A DNA stretch of 64,000 nt from Bradyrhizobium xenonodulans. GTDB lineage: Bacteria > Pseudomonadota > Alphaproteobacteria > Rhizobiales > Xanthobacteraceae. Both the position numbers and the translations under genes were made by a program. The stretch's first letter is position 1; each line of letters opens with the position of its first letter. Below are positions 51,637 to 60,303 of the stretch, in pieces. The DNA is taken from positions 4,990,501 to 5,054,500 of the forward strand of contig NZ_CP089391.1 of the NCBI RefSeq assembly GCF_027594865.1, written 5' to 3'. The notes beneath the pieces were generated by a model. It saw nothing but the letters and a program-made list of their open reading frames with translations. It was not told the origin of the DNA and did no database searches.

Positions 51637-53433
51637 ATGGGCGCGCTTCGGTTTTTTGGTTTGATCGTCCTCGCTGGCTGGCTCGGGTGCGGCTCCGCGC
51701 ACGCCGAGAAGCGCGTCGCGCTCGTCATGGGCAACTCGGCCTACAAGAACGTGGCGAAGCTCGCGAACCCCGCGAACGACGCCGCGCTGGTCGGCGGCAT
51801 GTTCAGGAAGGCCGGGTTCGATACGGTCGACGTCAAGCTCGACCTGAACGTCGCCGAGATGCGCAGGGCGCTGCGCGACTTCGGCGGCAAGGCGCGCGAA
51901 GCGGACGTTGCGGTGGTCTATTATGCCGGCCACGGCATTGAGCTCGACGGGACCAACTACCTGATCCCGACCGACGCGACGCTCGAGACCGACAGCGATG
52001 TCCTCGACGAAACGCTGCCGCTCGACCGCGCACTGTTCGCTGTCGAGCCGGCCAAGCAGCTCCGCCTCGTCATCCTGGATGCCTGTCGCGACAACCCGTT
52101 CGCCAAGACCATGAAGCGCACGGTTGCCTCGCGTGCCATCGGCCGTGGCCTCGCCAAGGTCGAGCCGACCAGCCCGAACACCATGATTGCCTTCGCGGCG
52201 AAGGCGGGCTCGACCGCCTCGGACGGAGATGCCAGGAACAGCCCGTTTGCCGCCGCTCTGGTCGAGCGTCTGCCGATGCCGGGGCTCGATCTGCGCAAGG
52301 CTTTCGGCTTCGTGCGCGACGACGTGTTGAAGAATACCGGATACAAGCAGGAGCCTTATGTGTACGGCTCGCTCGGCGGCGATGACGTGGCGCTCGTCCC
52401 TGCCAAACCGGTGGCCGCCGGGCCGCAGGCCAATCCAGACAGCGAAATCCGCCGCGACTATGAACTGGCGCTCCAGCTCGGCACGCGTGATGTGTGGACC
52501 GCTTTTCTCAATCGATATCCGAGCGGGTTTTACACAGATCTGGCGAAGGCACAGCTGAACCGGATTGCTGCCGAGGATGCGCGTGCAATGGCTGCGGAAA
52601 AGGCCAGGCAAGCCGAGGACGAGAAGGCTCGGCTGGCATCCGACCACGCCAAGAAGGCCCAGCAGGAGAAAGCCGCCGCCGCCGCCAAAGCCGCTGAGGA
52701 CGCGCGGATCGCGGCGGAGAAGGCCAAGCAGATCGAGGAGGCCAAGGCCGCCGCCGCCGAGCAGCGCCGCAAAGACGCCGAGGCCGCAGCGGCCAAGGCG
52801 ACGGCCGACAAGCAAGCGGCCGAGAAGCAGGCGACTGAGAAGCAGCAAGCTACCGACACCGCGCAGAAGGTTGCGGCTGTCGCACCAACCTCATCGCAGC
52901 CGAGCCTGTCGCCGCAAGAGACGGCGAAGCTGGTTCAGTCAGAACTGCGCCGCGTCGGCTGTCTGGCAAACGCTGCTGATGGCGACTGGAATGCGTCATC
53001 GCAGCGCTCGCTGACGCTGTTCAACAAATATGCGGGAACGAAGTTCGACGCCAAGCTCGCGAGCTTCGACGCGCTCGACGCGATCAAGGCCAAGCCGGGC
53101 CGGGTCTGCCCGCTGGTGTGCGATCACGGCTTCAAGGCCGATGGCGACACGTGCACGAAGATCGCCTGCCGCACCGGCTATCGCGTCAATGACGACAATG
53201 AATGCGAAAAAGTCCAGGACAAGAAGCCCGTCGCGACCCGCGAAGATGCCAAGCCGCGGGACAACGAGAGGAAGAAGAGCGAGGCTGCGCCCGCGAAGCC
53301 GCAGGCGGCTGGGCAGTTGATATGTAATAGTGCGGGCTGCCGTCCGGTAAAGCCTGGATGCCGGGTGGTACCCTATCAGCAATTCAAGCATGGGACGGTT
53401 AGTAACGGCCAGCCGCAAGAAGAGTGCAACTAG
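51637..53433 (+). CDS. Exported caspase-like (C14) protein, copy 3
   Basis: 598 residues. Signal peptide RFFGLIVLAGWLGCGSAHA. Catalytic His99 (AGHG) and Cys150 (DACRDNPF). Residues 25-145 are closest to copy 2, whereas the region after the caspase domain (about 260-330: GPQANPDSEIRRDYELALQL) differs from both. The Cys-rich module and its flanks are again nearly identical to copies 1 and 2. The tail LICNSAGCRPVKPGCRVVPY is followed by a variable segment ending EECN. It is the last gene of the array; the next gene, DUF3126, is 217 bp away on the other strand. Confidence 0.93.
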   Translation: MGALRFFGLIVLAGWLGCGSAHAEKRVALVMGNSAYKNVAKLANPANDAALVGGMFRKAGFDTVDVKLDLNVAEMRRALRDFGGKAREADVAVVYYAGHGIELDGTNYLIPTDATLETDSDVLDETLPLDRALFAVEPAKQLRLVILDACRDNPFAKTMKRTVASRAIGRGLAKVEPTSPNTMIAFAAKAGSTASDGDARNSPFAAALVERLPMPGLDLRKAFGFVRDDVLKNTGYKQEPYVYGSLGGDDVALVPAKPVAAGPQANPDSEIRRDYELALQLGTRDVWTAFLNRYPSGFYTDLAKAQLNRIAAEDARAMAAEKARQAEDEKARLASDHAKKAQQEKAAAAAKAAEDARIAAEKAKQIEEAKAAAAEQRRKDAEAAAAKATADKQAAEKQATEKQQATDTAQKVAAVAPTSSQPSLSPQETAKLVQSELRRVGCLANAADGDWNASSQRSLTLFNKYAGTKFDAKLASFDALDAIKAKPGRVCPLVCDHGFKADGDTCTKIACRTGYRVNDDNECEKVQDKKPVATREDAKPRDNERKKSEAAPAKPQAAGQLICNSAGCRPVKPGCRVVPYQQFKHGTVSNGQPQEECN

Positions 53434-53650
53434 CGCGTTAGTGGCGGCTCATGCGAGGGTGCTGGTACTCTTGTCGTTAAAGCCTCGTGGCGCATCGCGT
53501 CAGGCGGGCGCCAAACCCACCGAGCAAAGCGGTCGCAGCACCGCTCGGTCAAGCGACCTCATCGTGCAGACGGCATCATCGTTGCCGACGCCGCGGCTCG
53601 GCTGCTCGTTCTCGGAAGAGATGAAGTTGCGGGCCTGCGAAGCAGACCGC

Positions 53651-53869
53651 CTATTCCTGATCGACGAGATCGTCCTCGAGGATCGCCATCTGGAACTGGA
53701 ACGAGCGATCATCGTCCTCGTCGTCGACGAACAGCACGCCGATGAACTCCTCGCCGATATAGACCTCGGCGGAATCGTCCTTCTTCGGCCGCGGCACGAC
53801 GCGAATCTTGGGATTGCCGAACACGCGCTTCAGATAGGCGTCGAGCTTCCTTACTTCCTTGACGTCCAC
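53651..53869 (-). CDS. DUF3126 family protein (72 aa)
   Basis: A short protein with a well-known alphaproteobacterial signature: VRKLDAYLKRVFGNPKIRVV, AEVYIGEEFIGVLFVDDEDD and SFQFQMAILEDDL. It is soluble, of unknown function. GTG at 53869 is the start (GGAGACTTGCC upstream). It lies downstream of cysE, 125 bp away, on the same strand; this pair is conserved in Rhizobiales. Confidence 0.9.
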   Translation of the reverse strand: MDVKEVRKLDAYLKRVFGNPKIRVVPRPKKDDSAEVYIGEEFIGVLFVDDEDDDRSFQFQMAILEDDLVDQE

Positions 53870-53961
53870 GGCAAGTCTCCAATCGAAATCTGGGTTGGCG
53901 GGGTTTTAGGACGAGACGCGACGAACCGCCAGCATGAATTGCCAAAGAATTTGGGGACGAA

Positions 53962-53984
53962 AAGGGCCGGAGAATCCGGCCCTT
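53962..53984 (-). terminator. Rho-independent terminator after cysE
   Basis: Perfect 10-bp arms AAGGGCCGGA / TCCGGCCCTT with a 3-base loop; on the minus strand it is followed by TTCG after the stem's T residues. It starts 10 bp past the cysE stop. DUF3126 lies beyond, so it may act as an attenuator or DUF3126 has its own promoter. Confidence 0.7.
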
Positions 53985-53994
53985 ACGTGCAAGC

Positions 53995-54819
53995 TCAAAG
54001 CCCCATCGCGTTGATCATCTGATCCATGGTGCGCGACGGCTCGGCGCAGCCGGCTTCGCCGACGATCTTGGCGGGCACGCCTGCAACCGTGACGTTGTGC
54101 GGCACGGGCTTGACCACGACCGAGCCCGCGGCGATGCGCGCGCAATGGCCGATCTCGATGTTGCCGAGGATCTTTGCGCCGGCGCCGATCAGCACGCCGT
54201 GACGGATCTTCGGATGACGATCCTCGTTCTCCTTGCCGGTGCCGCCGAGCGTGACGCCGTGCAGGATCGAGACGTCGTCCTCGATCACAGCGGTCTCGCC
54301 GCAGACGAAGCCGGTGGCGTGGTCGAGGAAGATGCCACGGCCGATCCGCGCGGCGGGATTGATGTCGGTCTGGAACACCGCCGAGGCGCGGCTCTGGAGG
54401 TAATACGCAAAGTCCTTGCGCCCCTTCAGCCAGAGCCAGTGCGCGAGGCGATGGGTCTGGAGCGCGTGAAAGCCCTTGAAGTAGAGCAAGGGGTCGATGA
54501 AGCGCGACGTCGCGGGATCGCGGTCGTAGACGGCGACGAGATCGGCGCGGAAGGCGTTGCCGAGATCCGGATCGTCGCGCAGCGCCTCGTCAAAGGTCTG
54601 GCGGACCAGATCGCCCGACAGCGCGGAATGATCGAGGCGGTCGGCGACGCGATGGATCACCGAATCTTCCAGACGGCTGTGATGCAGCACCGTCGAATAG
54701 ATGAAGGTCGCAAGCTCGGGTTCGCGATGGACGATGTCCTCCGCTTCGCCGCGGATCCGATCCCAGATCGGATCGAGCGTTGCGAGCTTTCCTCCCGGAT
54801 TGACCTGATGCACTGCCAT
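53995..54819 (-). CDS. cysE: Serine O-acetyltransferase
   Basis: 274 residues from ATG at 54819 (GAGAGAAAATCC upstream). The N-terminal helical domain (about 1-140) is typical of CysE and the C-terminal left-handed beta-helix has hexapeptides and the active-site loop DINPAARIGRGIFLDHATG (catalytic His), followed by ETAVIEDDVSILHGVTLGGT and GKENEDRHPKI. It makes O-acetylserine from serine and acetyl-CoA, the first step of cysteine synthesis; cysteine feedback by the C-terminal tail is likely. The longer frame to 54993 adds an unrelated head. Confidence 0.93.
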   Translation of the reverse strand: MAVHQVNPGGKLATLDPIWDRIRGEAEDIVHREPELATFIYSTVLHHSRLEDSVIHRVADRLDHSALSGDLVRQTFDEALRDDPDLGNAFRADLVAVYDRDPATSRFIDPLLYFKGFHALQTHRLAHWLWLKGRKDFAYYLQSRASAVFQTDINPAARIGRGIFLDHATGFVCGETAVIEDDVSILHGVTLGGTGKENEDRHPKIRHGVLIGAGAKILGNIEIGHCARIAAGSVVVKPVPHNVTVAGVPAKIVGEAGCAEPSRTMDQMINAMGL

Positions 54820-55033
54820 GGATTTTCTCTCTGGGATCTGCTCGTTCGAATTGGCCGGTTTTGTTGGCTCTATAGCACAGTCTAGGCGACAAAGTCCCGA
54901 CGGGCTTGCCTGAGAGTGAACAGCACCTTGCGCCGCGAAAGCAGGCCAACGCGTTGAAACACAACAGCTTCTTCTGACGCCCCCAACCGGCAAGGTTGGC
55001 TAAAAATGGTCAGGGTTTTGGCAAATTCAAGCC

Positions 55034-56485
55034 GTGCCGCGTCAAACTATTGGTGAATTCTCTCCCGACCCTTATTGCGGGCATGGTCCCGGCGACGACG
55101 GAGCGGATTTGACCACCACCACCGACCATTTGCGCGCGCGCGCCGCTGATACCTTCTGGCTCCGGCTGGCGGCGGCGGCCCTCCCCCTCCTCATGATCGC
55201 GCCGGCGTTCTGGAACGGCTACCCGCTGTTGCAGTGGGACACCGGCGGCTATCTGGCGCGCTGGTATGAAGGCTATCTCGTCCCCAGCCGCTCCACCGTA
55301 TTCGGCCTCTATCTGCACTACGGAGAAGGCTTCGGCTTCTGGATCAACCTCGCGGTTCAATCGCTGGCGACGCTATGGCTGCTGCAGCTCACCTTGCGCG
55401 TGCTAGGCTTGATGCAGACCTTCCGCTTCGTCGCGATCAGCCTGCTCCTGATCCTGTCGACCGCTCTGCCCTGGCTGGCGAGCATGCTGCTCACCGACAT
55501 CTTTGCCGGGCTCTCGATCCTGTCGCTATTCCTGCTGGTCGTCGGCGGGCAGCGGATCTCGGTGCTCGAAAAGATCTCGCTGTTCGTCTTCACCGCCTTT
55601 GCCGCCGCCACCCACAGTGCCACGCTCGGCGTGCTGCTCGGGCTCTGCGTCGCCGGCTGGATGGCGCGGCCGTTCGTCGGACGTCGCCTCCCGGTGGCAG
55701 GATTGGCGCAGGCGAGCCTGACCATCGTCGTCGGCGGGGTGATGCTGGTGTCGGCCAACCATGCGCTGTCAGGCAAATGGGCGTGGACGCCCGGCGGCTA
55801 TGGCGTCGCCTTCGGCCGCATGATGCAGGACGGCATCGTCGCGCGCTTTCTCAACGACCATTGCCCGCGCGAAAAGTTCAAGCTCTGTCCCTATCGCAAC
55901 GAATTGCCGGCGACCGCCGACGAGTTCCTGTGGGGCAAGAGCATGTTCAACACGCTCGGCAGGTTCGAAGGCATGAACGACGAGATGGGATACATCGTCG
56001 TGCAATCGCTCGCCGACTATCCGGCCTGGCAGGCCGGCGCCGCCTTGCGGGCGATGGGCCAGCAATTCCTGCATGTGGCGACCGGCGAAGGCACCAATGG
56101 CTGGATCCCACATACCCGCGGCATCATCGAGCGCTACATCCCGGCGCAGGCCGCGCCGATGCGCGCCGCGCGCCAGCAGAACTGGGGTCTCGATTTCGGC
56201 ACCATCAACTGGCTGCACGTGCCGGTCGCGCTGACCTCGATGCTGGCGCTGGTCGTGCTGCTCGGCCATGCGCTCGCGAGGCGCCGGCTGGACGATCTGA
56301 CGCTGCTGGCGGCGACCGTGACGCTGGCGCTGCTCGGCAACGCCTTCATCTGCGCCGTCATCTCCGGCCCACACGACCGCTACGGCGCGCGGATGGTCTG
56401 GGTTGCGACCTTCGTGGTGCTGATGGCGCTGGCGCGCCGCTTTGGCGACGACACGCCTGTGGACGAGACCTCAGCCGCGGCGTGA
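55034..56485 (+). CDS. Multi-pass membrane protein of unknown function
   Basis: 483 residues with about ten hydrophobic helices and a large periplasmic loop (about 265-405) holding HCPREKFKLCPYRNELP. The first helices (ALPLLMIAPAFWNGYPLLQW, DTGGYLARWYEGYLVPSRS) recall glycosyltransferase-like or EpsG-type polytopic proteins, but no catalytic motif is clear. GTG at 55034 opens the frame; TTG at 55109 has a better GGAG five bases upstream and would give 458 residues. It is convergent with the hydrolase gene, with a 15-bp overlap. Confidence 0.7.
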   Translation: MPRQTIGEFSPDPYCGHGPGDDGADLTTTTDHLRARAADTFWLRLAAAALPLLMIAPAFWNGYPLLQWDTGGYLARWYEGYLVPSRSTVFGLYLHYGEGFGFWINLAVQSLATLWLLQLTLRVLGLMQTFRFVAISLLLILSTALPWLASMLLTDIFAGLSILSLFLLVVGGQRISVLEKISLFVFTAFAAATHSATLGVLLGLCVAGWMARPFVGRRLPVAGLAQASLTIVVGGVMLVSANHALSGKWAWTPGGYGVAFGRMMQDGIVARFLNDHCPREKFKLCPYRNELPATADEFLWGKSMFNTLGRFEGMNDEMGYIVVQSLADYPAWQAGAALRAMGQQFLHVATGEGTNGWIPHTRGIIERYIPAQAAPMRAARQQNWGLDFGTINWLHVPVALTSMLALVVLLGHALARRRLDDLTLLAATVTLALLGNAFICAVISGPHDRYGARMVWVATFVVLMALARRFGDDTPVDETSAAA

Positions 56486-57232
56486 CAGAAAGTCGAGCAC
56501 GCCGGTCTTGTAGACCTTGTCGCCGACCGCGCGCATGTGATCGCGCCCCGGAATATCGAGCACTTCCGAGCCCGGAATGATCGCGCCGAGCGCGCTGGCG
56601 GATCCCGCAACGTCGTCGGTGCTGCCGACCGCGATCAGCACGGGCACCTCGATCCGCGCGGCTTCCCCCTTCGTCATGAGATCGCGCGTGCCGCGCAGGC
56701 AGGCGGCGAGCGCGCGATGGTCGGAGCGGGTCTGGTCGGCGAACGCGCGGAAGGTACGCCCGACGGGATCGGTGACGTCATCCAGCGAGGGCGCCTCCAG
56801 CGCTTTCGCCACGTTCTCGCCGGGCCCGGTGCCCTCGATCAGGCCGCCAATGCCGATGCCGCCGAGGATTGCCGAGCGCAGGCGCTGCGGCTCGTTGAGG
56901 GAGAGCCAGGCCGCCATCCGTCCGCCCATCGAATAGCCCATGATGTCGGCTTGCGGGATCGCGAGATGATCCATCAGCGCCAGCACGTCGCCGGCCATGG
57001 TCGGGATCGAATATTGCGCGGGTTCGTAGAGCTTGGCGCTTTCGCCATGGCCGCGATTGTCGAGCGCGATGACGCGGCGGCCGTTCTTGCGCAGTTCCGA
57101 GACCCAGGTCGGATAGACCCAGTTCACGTTCTTGCTGGAGGCAAAGCCGTGCACCAGGATGATCGGATCGCCCTCGCCTTCGTCGAGATAGGCAATTTCA
57201 ACGGCGCCGTTGTGAAAGCTCGGCATCAGCAA
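56471..57232 (-). CDS. Alpha/beta fold hydrolase
   Basis: 253 residues. The oxyanion strand is IILVHGFASSKNVNW; the nucleophile elbow is MGYSMGGRMAAWL; the Asp is in VGSTDDVAGSA; and the His is in IPGRDHMRAVG. It is cytoplasmic and the substrate is unknown. Met codons at 57232 and 57226 are both possible. Its 3' end overlaps the membrane-protein gene by 15 bp. Confidence 0.87.
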   Translation of the reverse strand: MLMPSFHNGAVEIAYLDEGEGDPIILVHGFASSKNVNWVYPTWVSELRKNGRRVIALDNRGHGESAKLYEPAQYSIPTMAGDVLALMDHLAIPQADIMGYSMGGRMAAWLSLNEPQRLRSAILGGIGIGGLIEGTGPGENVAKALEAPSLDDVTDPVGRTFRAFADQTRSDHRALAACLRGTRDLMTKGEAARIEVPVLIAVGSTDDVAGSASALGAIIPGSEVLDIPGRDHMRAVGDKVYKTGVLDFLSRRG

Positions 57233-57260
57233 TTCCGCGATGTTGGGGGGAAGGTTGATC

Positions 57261-58397
57261 TTAGGCCGTGGCGGCCGAATTCGCCAGAGCAGCTTCGGCT
57301 GCGATCCGGGCCCGGCGAAGGCGCCGCGCCCGTCTGCGATCGCACCAGGCCTGTGTCATCCGCTCGGTTGTCGCCTTGATGGAGGAGAGAAGGCCGAACA
57401 GTGTCAGCGCCGCACCGAGCAGCCAGAGCGTCAGATCGAACGCGCCGCCGATCAGCAGCAACGCACCGCGGCCGAGCAGCTTCATGATCGCGCGGGTCTT
57501 GCTCCCTTGCGCTTCCGCAAGCCGCGCCGCACGCGCGACGTCCTTCGGGCCCTCGGCGATGCGCAGCGTATCCATGGCGCCGCGCGTGCCGGTCTTTTCG
57601 GCCACGCGCGTGACGTCCTTGCCGAGCCGAACCAGCGCCCCCGCCTTCTCGACGCGGAACGCGGCCTTGATTGCGCTGACGGTCTCGCCGGGGCGGAACA
57701 CCGAACCCTTGGCGACCGCGTTCTGGAGCATCGGCCCATCGACGACCTCACGCGCGGACCGGCCGGCCCACACGGCAAGTCCCTCGCCGAGCCGCCCGAC
57801 CTTGCGCGCGTCCTTCACCAGCGTCAGCCCGGCGCGAACAGGCGCAGCACCGCCGACGGAGACGTAGGTCACGGCCGTCACCGCAAGGCCCGCGGTGGCA
57901 AGACCGAGCACGAGATGGTCGGTGTCCTCGCCCATGGCCAGGTGCTTGCCCTCGCGCACGACGTCCCTGATGTCGCCGATCACGAAGAGGTCGCCGGCGA
58001 CGGTTCCGGACAGGCTCGCAACATCGTCGGCGTTGCCGGTGACGAGGCCGGTGGCAAATCGCTTGGCGAAATGCGAGGTGGAGTTTTCGTCCCTAACCGC
58101 GTCGTTCACGCGGCTCAGCAGGTCGTCGGGCAGCGCGATGTTGCGGTCACGCGCGAGCGAGACAAAGCTGTCGGCGAGATCGGCGTCGCCCGCGGCGAGT
58201 GCGGCCTCGATATTGTCCTGAACCAGGCGGTCGTTCTGCCGCAGCAGCGCGTCGAGCTTGAGCTCGGAGAGCACGGCCGGGTCGTCCTGGGCGGCGAGGA
58301 TCGCACCGGCCTCGCGGGCATGCGGTGCTACCTGCGCGAGCAGGAAGCTGCATGCCGCAAGTCCGGTCAACGCTGTGCTGATTCGCAGCCACTTCAT
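57261..58397 (-). CDS. Membrane-associated hypothetical protein (378 aa)
   Basis: A signal-anchor (MKWLRISTALTGLAACSFLL) starts the protein and is followed by a long, mostly helical soluble part with DDLLSRVNDAVRDENSTS and a glycine-rich hydrophobic pair near about 160-185 (LVLGLATAGLAVTAVTYVSV). A second transmembrane pair is near the C-terminus (ALLLIGGAFDLTLWLLGAAL), followed by a basic tail. The architecture is found in Rhizobiales only in my recollection; no function. The start at 58397 puts the signal at residue 1; ATG at 58418 would add seven residues. Confidence 0.68.
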   Translation of the reverse strand: MKWLRISTALTGLAACSFLLAQVAPHAREAGAILAAQDDPAVLSELKLDALLRQNDRLVQDNIEAALAAGDADLADSFVSLARDRNIALPDDLLSRVNDAVRDENSTSHFAKRFATGLVTGNADDVASLSGTVAGDLFVIGDIRDVVREGKHLAMGEDTDHLVLGLATAGLAVTAVTYVSVGGAAPVRAGLTLVKDARKVGRLGEGLAVWAGRSAREVVDGPMLQNAVAKGSVFRPGETVSAIKAAFRVEKAGALVRLGKDVTRVAEKTGTRGAMDTLRIAEGPKDVARAARLAEAQGSKTRAIMKLLGRGALLLIGGAFDLTLWLLGAALTLFGLLSSIKATTERMTQAWCDRRRARRLRRARIAAEAALANSAATA

Positions 58398-58706
58398 GTG
58401 GAAAACCTGGAGGGTCATGAGACCGGTTCGCGCCTATTGATCCCGTCTTTGGTCGCAATTGCGCGCCTCACCAGACATAGTATGCCCAAATTGCGACACA
58501 ACGTCCCCGACGAAAGAAGGGCTTCTCTCAGGCCGCAAGATTGTGTCGAATTTGCATGAGCAAATGAGCATGGGGCAATTGCGGAGCTTTCGGTTCCGCT
58601 GGACTAGCAATCATCTGCACCCGCCAGTATGGTCCGCGGCGCCTCAAAGATGCCGCGTCAGTTTTCGATTGTGTCTGCCGCCATTGCCACTCCAGGATGA
58701 ACTACG
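58398..58706. other. 309-bp gap; promoter-like region, inverted repeats only
   Basis: No gene is supported. It holds an inverted repeat, TCGCAATT (58453-58460) / AATTGCGA (58489-58496), which may be a regulator site between the two divergent genes. Confidence 0.4.
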
Positions 58707-58952
58707 ATGTCCGACCATGTCGTCCCGCACTTCCATAACGATGCCGGTGTTCCCGTCATCGAGATCGGCTCGCAAGAGTTCATGTGCGTCGGCGCCAACC
58801 CTCCGTTCGATCATCCGCACGTGTTCCTGGACCTCGGCAACGACAACGAGATCATCTGCCCCTACTGCTCGACGCTGTACCGTTTCGCCGCAGACCTGAA
58901 GGCCGGCGAAGCCCGCCCGCCGGAATGCGTGCTGAAGGACAAGGTGGCCTGA
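58707..58952 (+). CDS. Zinc-finger CHCC domain protein
   Basis: 81 residues. It has the C-x(n)-H-x(n)-CPxC signature: FMCVGANPPFDHPHVFLDLG and IICPYCSTLYRF, matching PF10276 (mitochondrial Complex I 13-kDa/NDUFS6-like). It is conserved in Alphaproteobacteria, where it is thought to be related to the assembly of Complex I. The ATG at 58707 has CAGGATGAACTACG upstream. The FAD monooxygenase gene follows 19 bp downstream on the same strand. Confidence 0.92.
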   Translation: MSDHVVPHFHNDAGVPVIEIGSQEFMCVGANPPFDHPHVFLDLGNDNEIICPYCSTLYRFAADLKAGEARPPECVLKDKVA

Positions 58953-58971
58953 CCGCGTCCATCGGTCAGGG

Positions 58972-60174
58972 GTGACGCTCTCCCGAACGATTGTCATCGC
59001 CGGTGCCGGCGTCGGTGGACTGACGGCCGCGCTTGCACTTGCGGCCCGCGGCCTTCGCATCGTGGTGCTGGAAAAGGCCGAGCGACTCGAGGAAGTCGGC
59101 GCCGGCCTGCAACTCTCCCCCAATGCCAGCCGCGTGCTGGTGGAGCTCGGCCTCACCGAGCGCCTCAAGCTGCGCGCCGTCACGCCTGAGGCGCTCTGCG
59201 TCATGAGCGCGCGGGCCGGCGGCGAAGTGCTGCGCATGCCGCTCGGCGAAGCCGCTTCTGCGCGGGCCGGCGCCCCCTATTGGGTGGTGCACCGTGCCGA
59301 CCTGCAATCCGCGCTGGCCGGCGCGGTCGCCGACCATCCCGACATCGATCTGAAGCTGGGCGCGACCTTCGAGGATGTCGCCCCCCACGCCAAGGGACTG
59401 ACGGTGGTCCATCGCAGCGGCACCATCCGGCGTAGCGATCTCGCCAGCGCGCTGATCGGCGCCGACGGCGTCTGGTCGACGGTCCGCCAGCATCTGTTTC
59501 CCGAGGTGCAGCCGCGCTTCTCAGGCCTGATCGCCTGGCGCGGCACGCTCGATGCCACGCAACTGCCGAAGGATTTTACCGCGCGGCGGGTGCAGCTCTG
59601 GATGGGTCCGAACGCCCATCTCGTCGCCTATCCGATCTCGGGCGGACGCCAGATCAACGTGGTTGCGGTGCTGCCCGGCACCTGGAACAGGCCCGGCTGG
59701 AGCACGCAGGGCGATCCCTTCGAGGTGATGGATGCCTTCGCCGCGCCGCGCTGGCCACCGCCGGCAAGGATGATGCTCACCGCCGTCGACAATTGGCGCA
59801 AATGGGCGCTGTTCGGCGTACCCGACGGCTGCCCCTGGAGCCAGGGACCGATCGCGCTGCTCGGCGACGCCGTGCACGCGATGCTGCCGTTTGCCGCCCA
59901 GGGCGCCGGCATGGCGATCGAGGATGCCGCCGTGCTCGCGCAACATCTGAGCCTCGAGACCGCCGGGAGCGCAGCCGGCATCGCCGCGGCGCTGACGCAA
60001 TATGGCCGCGCGCGCCAGGCGCGGGTGCGGCGGGTGCAGCGGACCGCGCGGCAGCAGGGCCGCATCTATCATCTCAGCGGGCCGCTCGCGATCGCGCGCG
60101 ACCTTGCGATCCGCGCGCTCGGCCCGGAACGCATGCTGGCGCGGCAGGACTGGATCTACGGCTGGCGGCCTTGA
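58972..60174 (+). CDS. FAD-dependent monooxygenase (salicylate hydroxylase-like)
   Basis: 400 residues. The dinucleotide-binding GxGxxG is IAGAGVGGLTAALALAARG at residues 7-25; the second FAD motif is LIGADGVWSTVR; the third GD motif is ALLGDAVHAMLPFAAQGAGM. It is a class A flavoprotein hydroxylase that would use NAD(P)H and oxygen to hydroxylate an aromatic ring. The substrate is unknown. GTG at 58972 follows GGTCAGGG. It sits 19 bp after the zf-CHCC gene and may be co-transcribed. Confidence 0.9.
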   Translation: MTLSRTIVIAGAGVGGLTAALALAARGLRIVVLEKAERLEEVGAGLQLSPNASRVLVELGLTERLKLRAVTPEALCVMSARAGGEVLRMPLGEAASARAGAPYWVVHRADLQSALAGAVADHPDIDLKLGATFEDVAPHAKGLTVVHRSGTIRRSDLASALIGADGVWSTVRQHLFPEVQPRFSGLIAWRGTLDATQLPKDFTARRVQLWMGPNAHLVAYPISGGRQINVVAVLPGTWNRPGWSTQGDPFEVMDAFAAPRWPPPARMMLTAVDNWRKWALFGVPDGCPWSQGPIALLGDAVHAMLPFAAQGAGMAIEDAAVLAQHLSLETAGSAAGIAAALTQYGRARQARVRRVQRTARQQGRIYHLSGPLAIARDLAIRALGPERMLARQDWIYGWRP

Positions 60175-60201
60175 CGGCGGGCATCGGCTCGGCGCACGGC
60201 G

Positions 60202-60303
60202 CTAAAGCGCGATGAGATTACGATGAATCGTCATCGCGCTTTAGGTTGTTGTTTGAGCATGATCTTTTCGGAAAACCGCTTCGCACTTTTCCGGATCATG
60301 CTC
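60202..60303. repeat. Double palindromic intergenic repeat
   Basis: Two palindromes in tandem: CTAAAGCGCGATGA (60202-60215) / TCATCGCGCTTTAG (60231-60244), and GAGCATGATC (60255-60264) / GATCATGCTC (60294-60303) enclosing a TTTTCGGAAAA-type loop. Copies of this element are frequent between genes in Bradyrhizobium and Rhodopseudomonas. The right edge touches the stop codon of the lipoprotein gene. Confidence 0.85.

Noticed and set aside
53519..53549. ACCGAGC/GCTCGGT stem downstream of the caspase array considered as its terminator
   Set aside because: The stem has a long loop and no T-tract; it is over 80 bp from the last stop.
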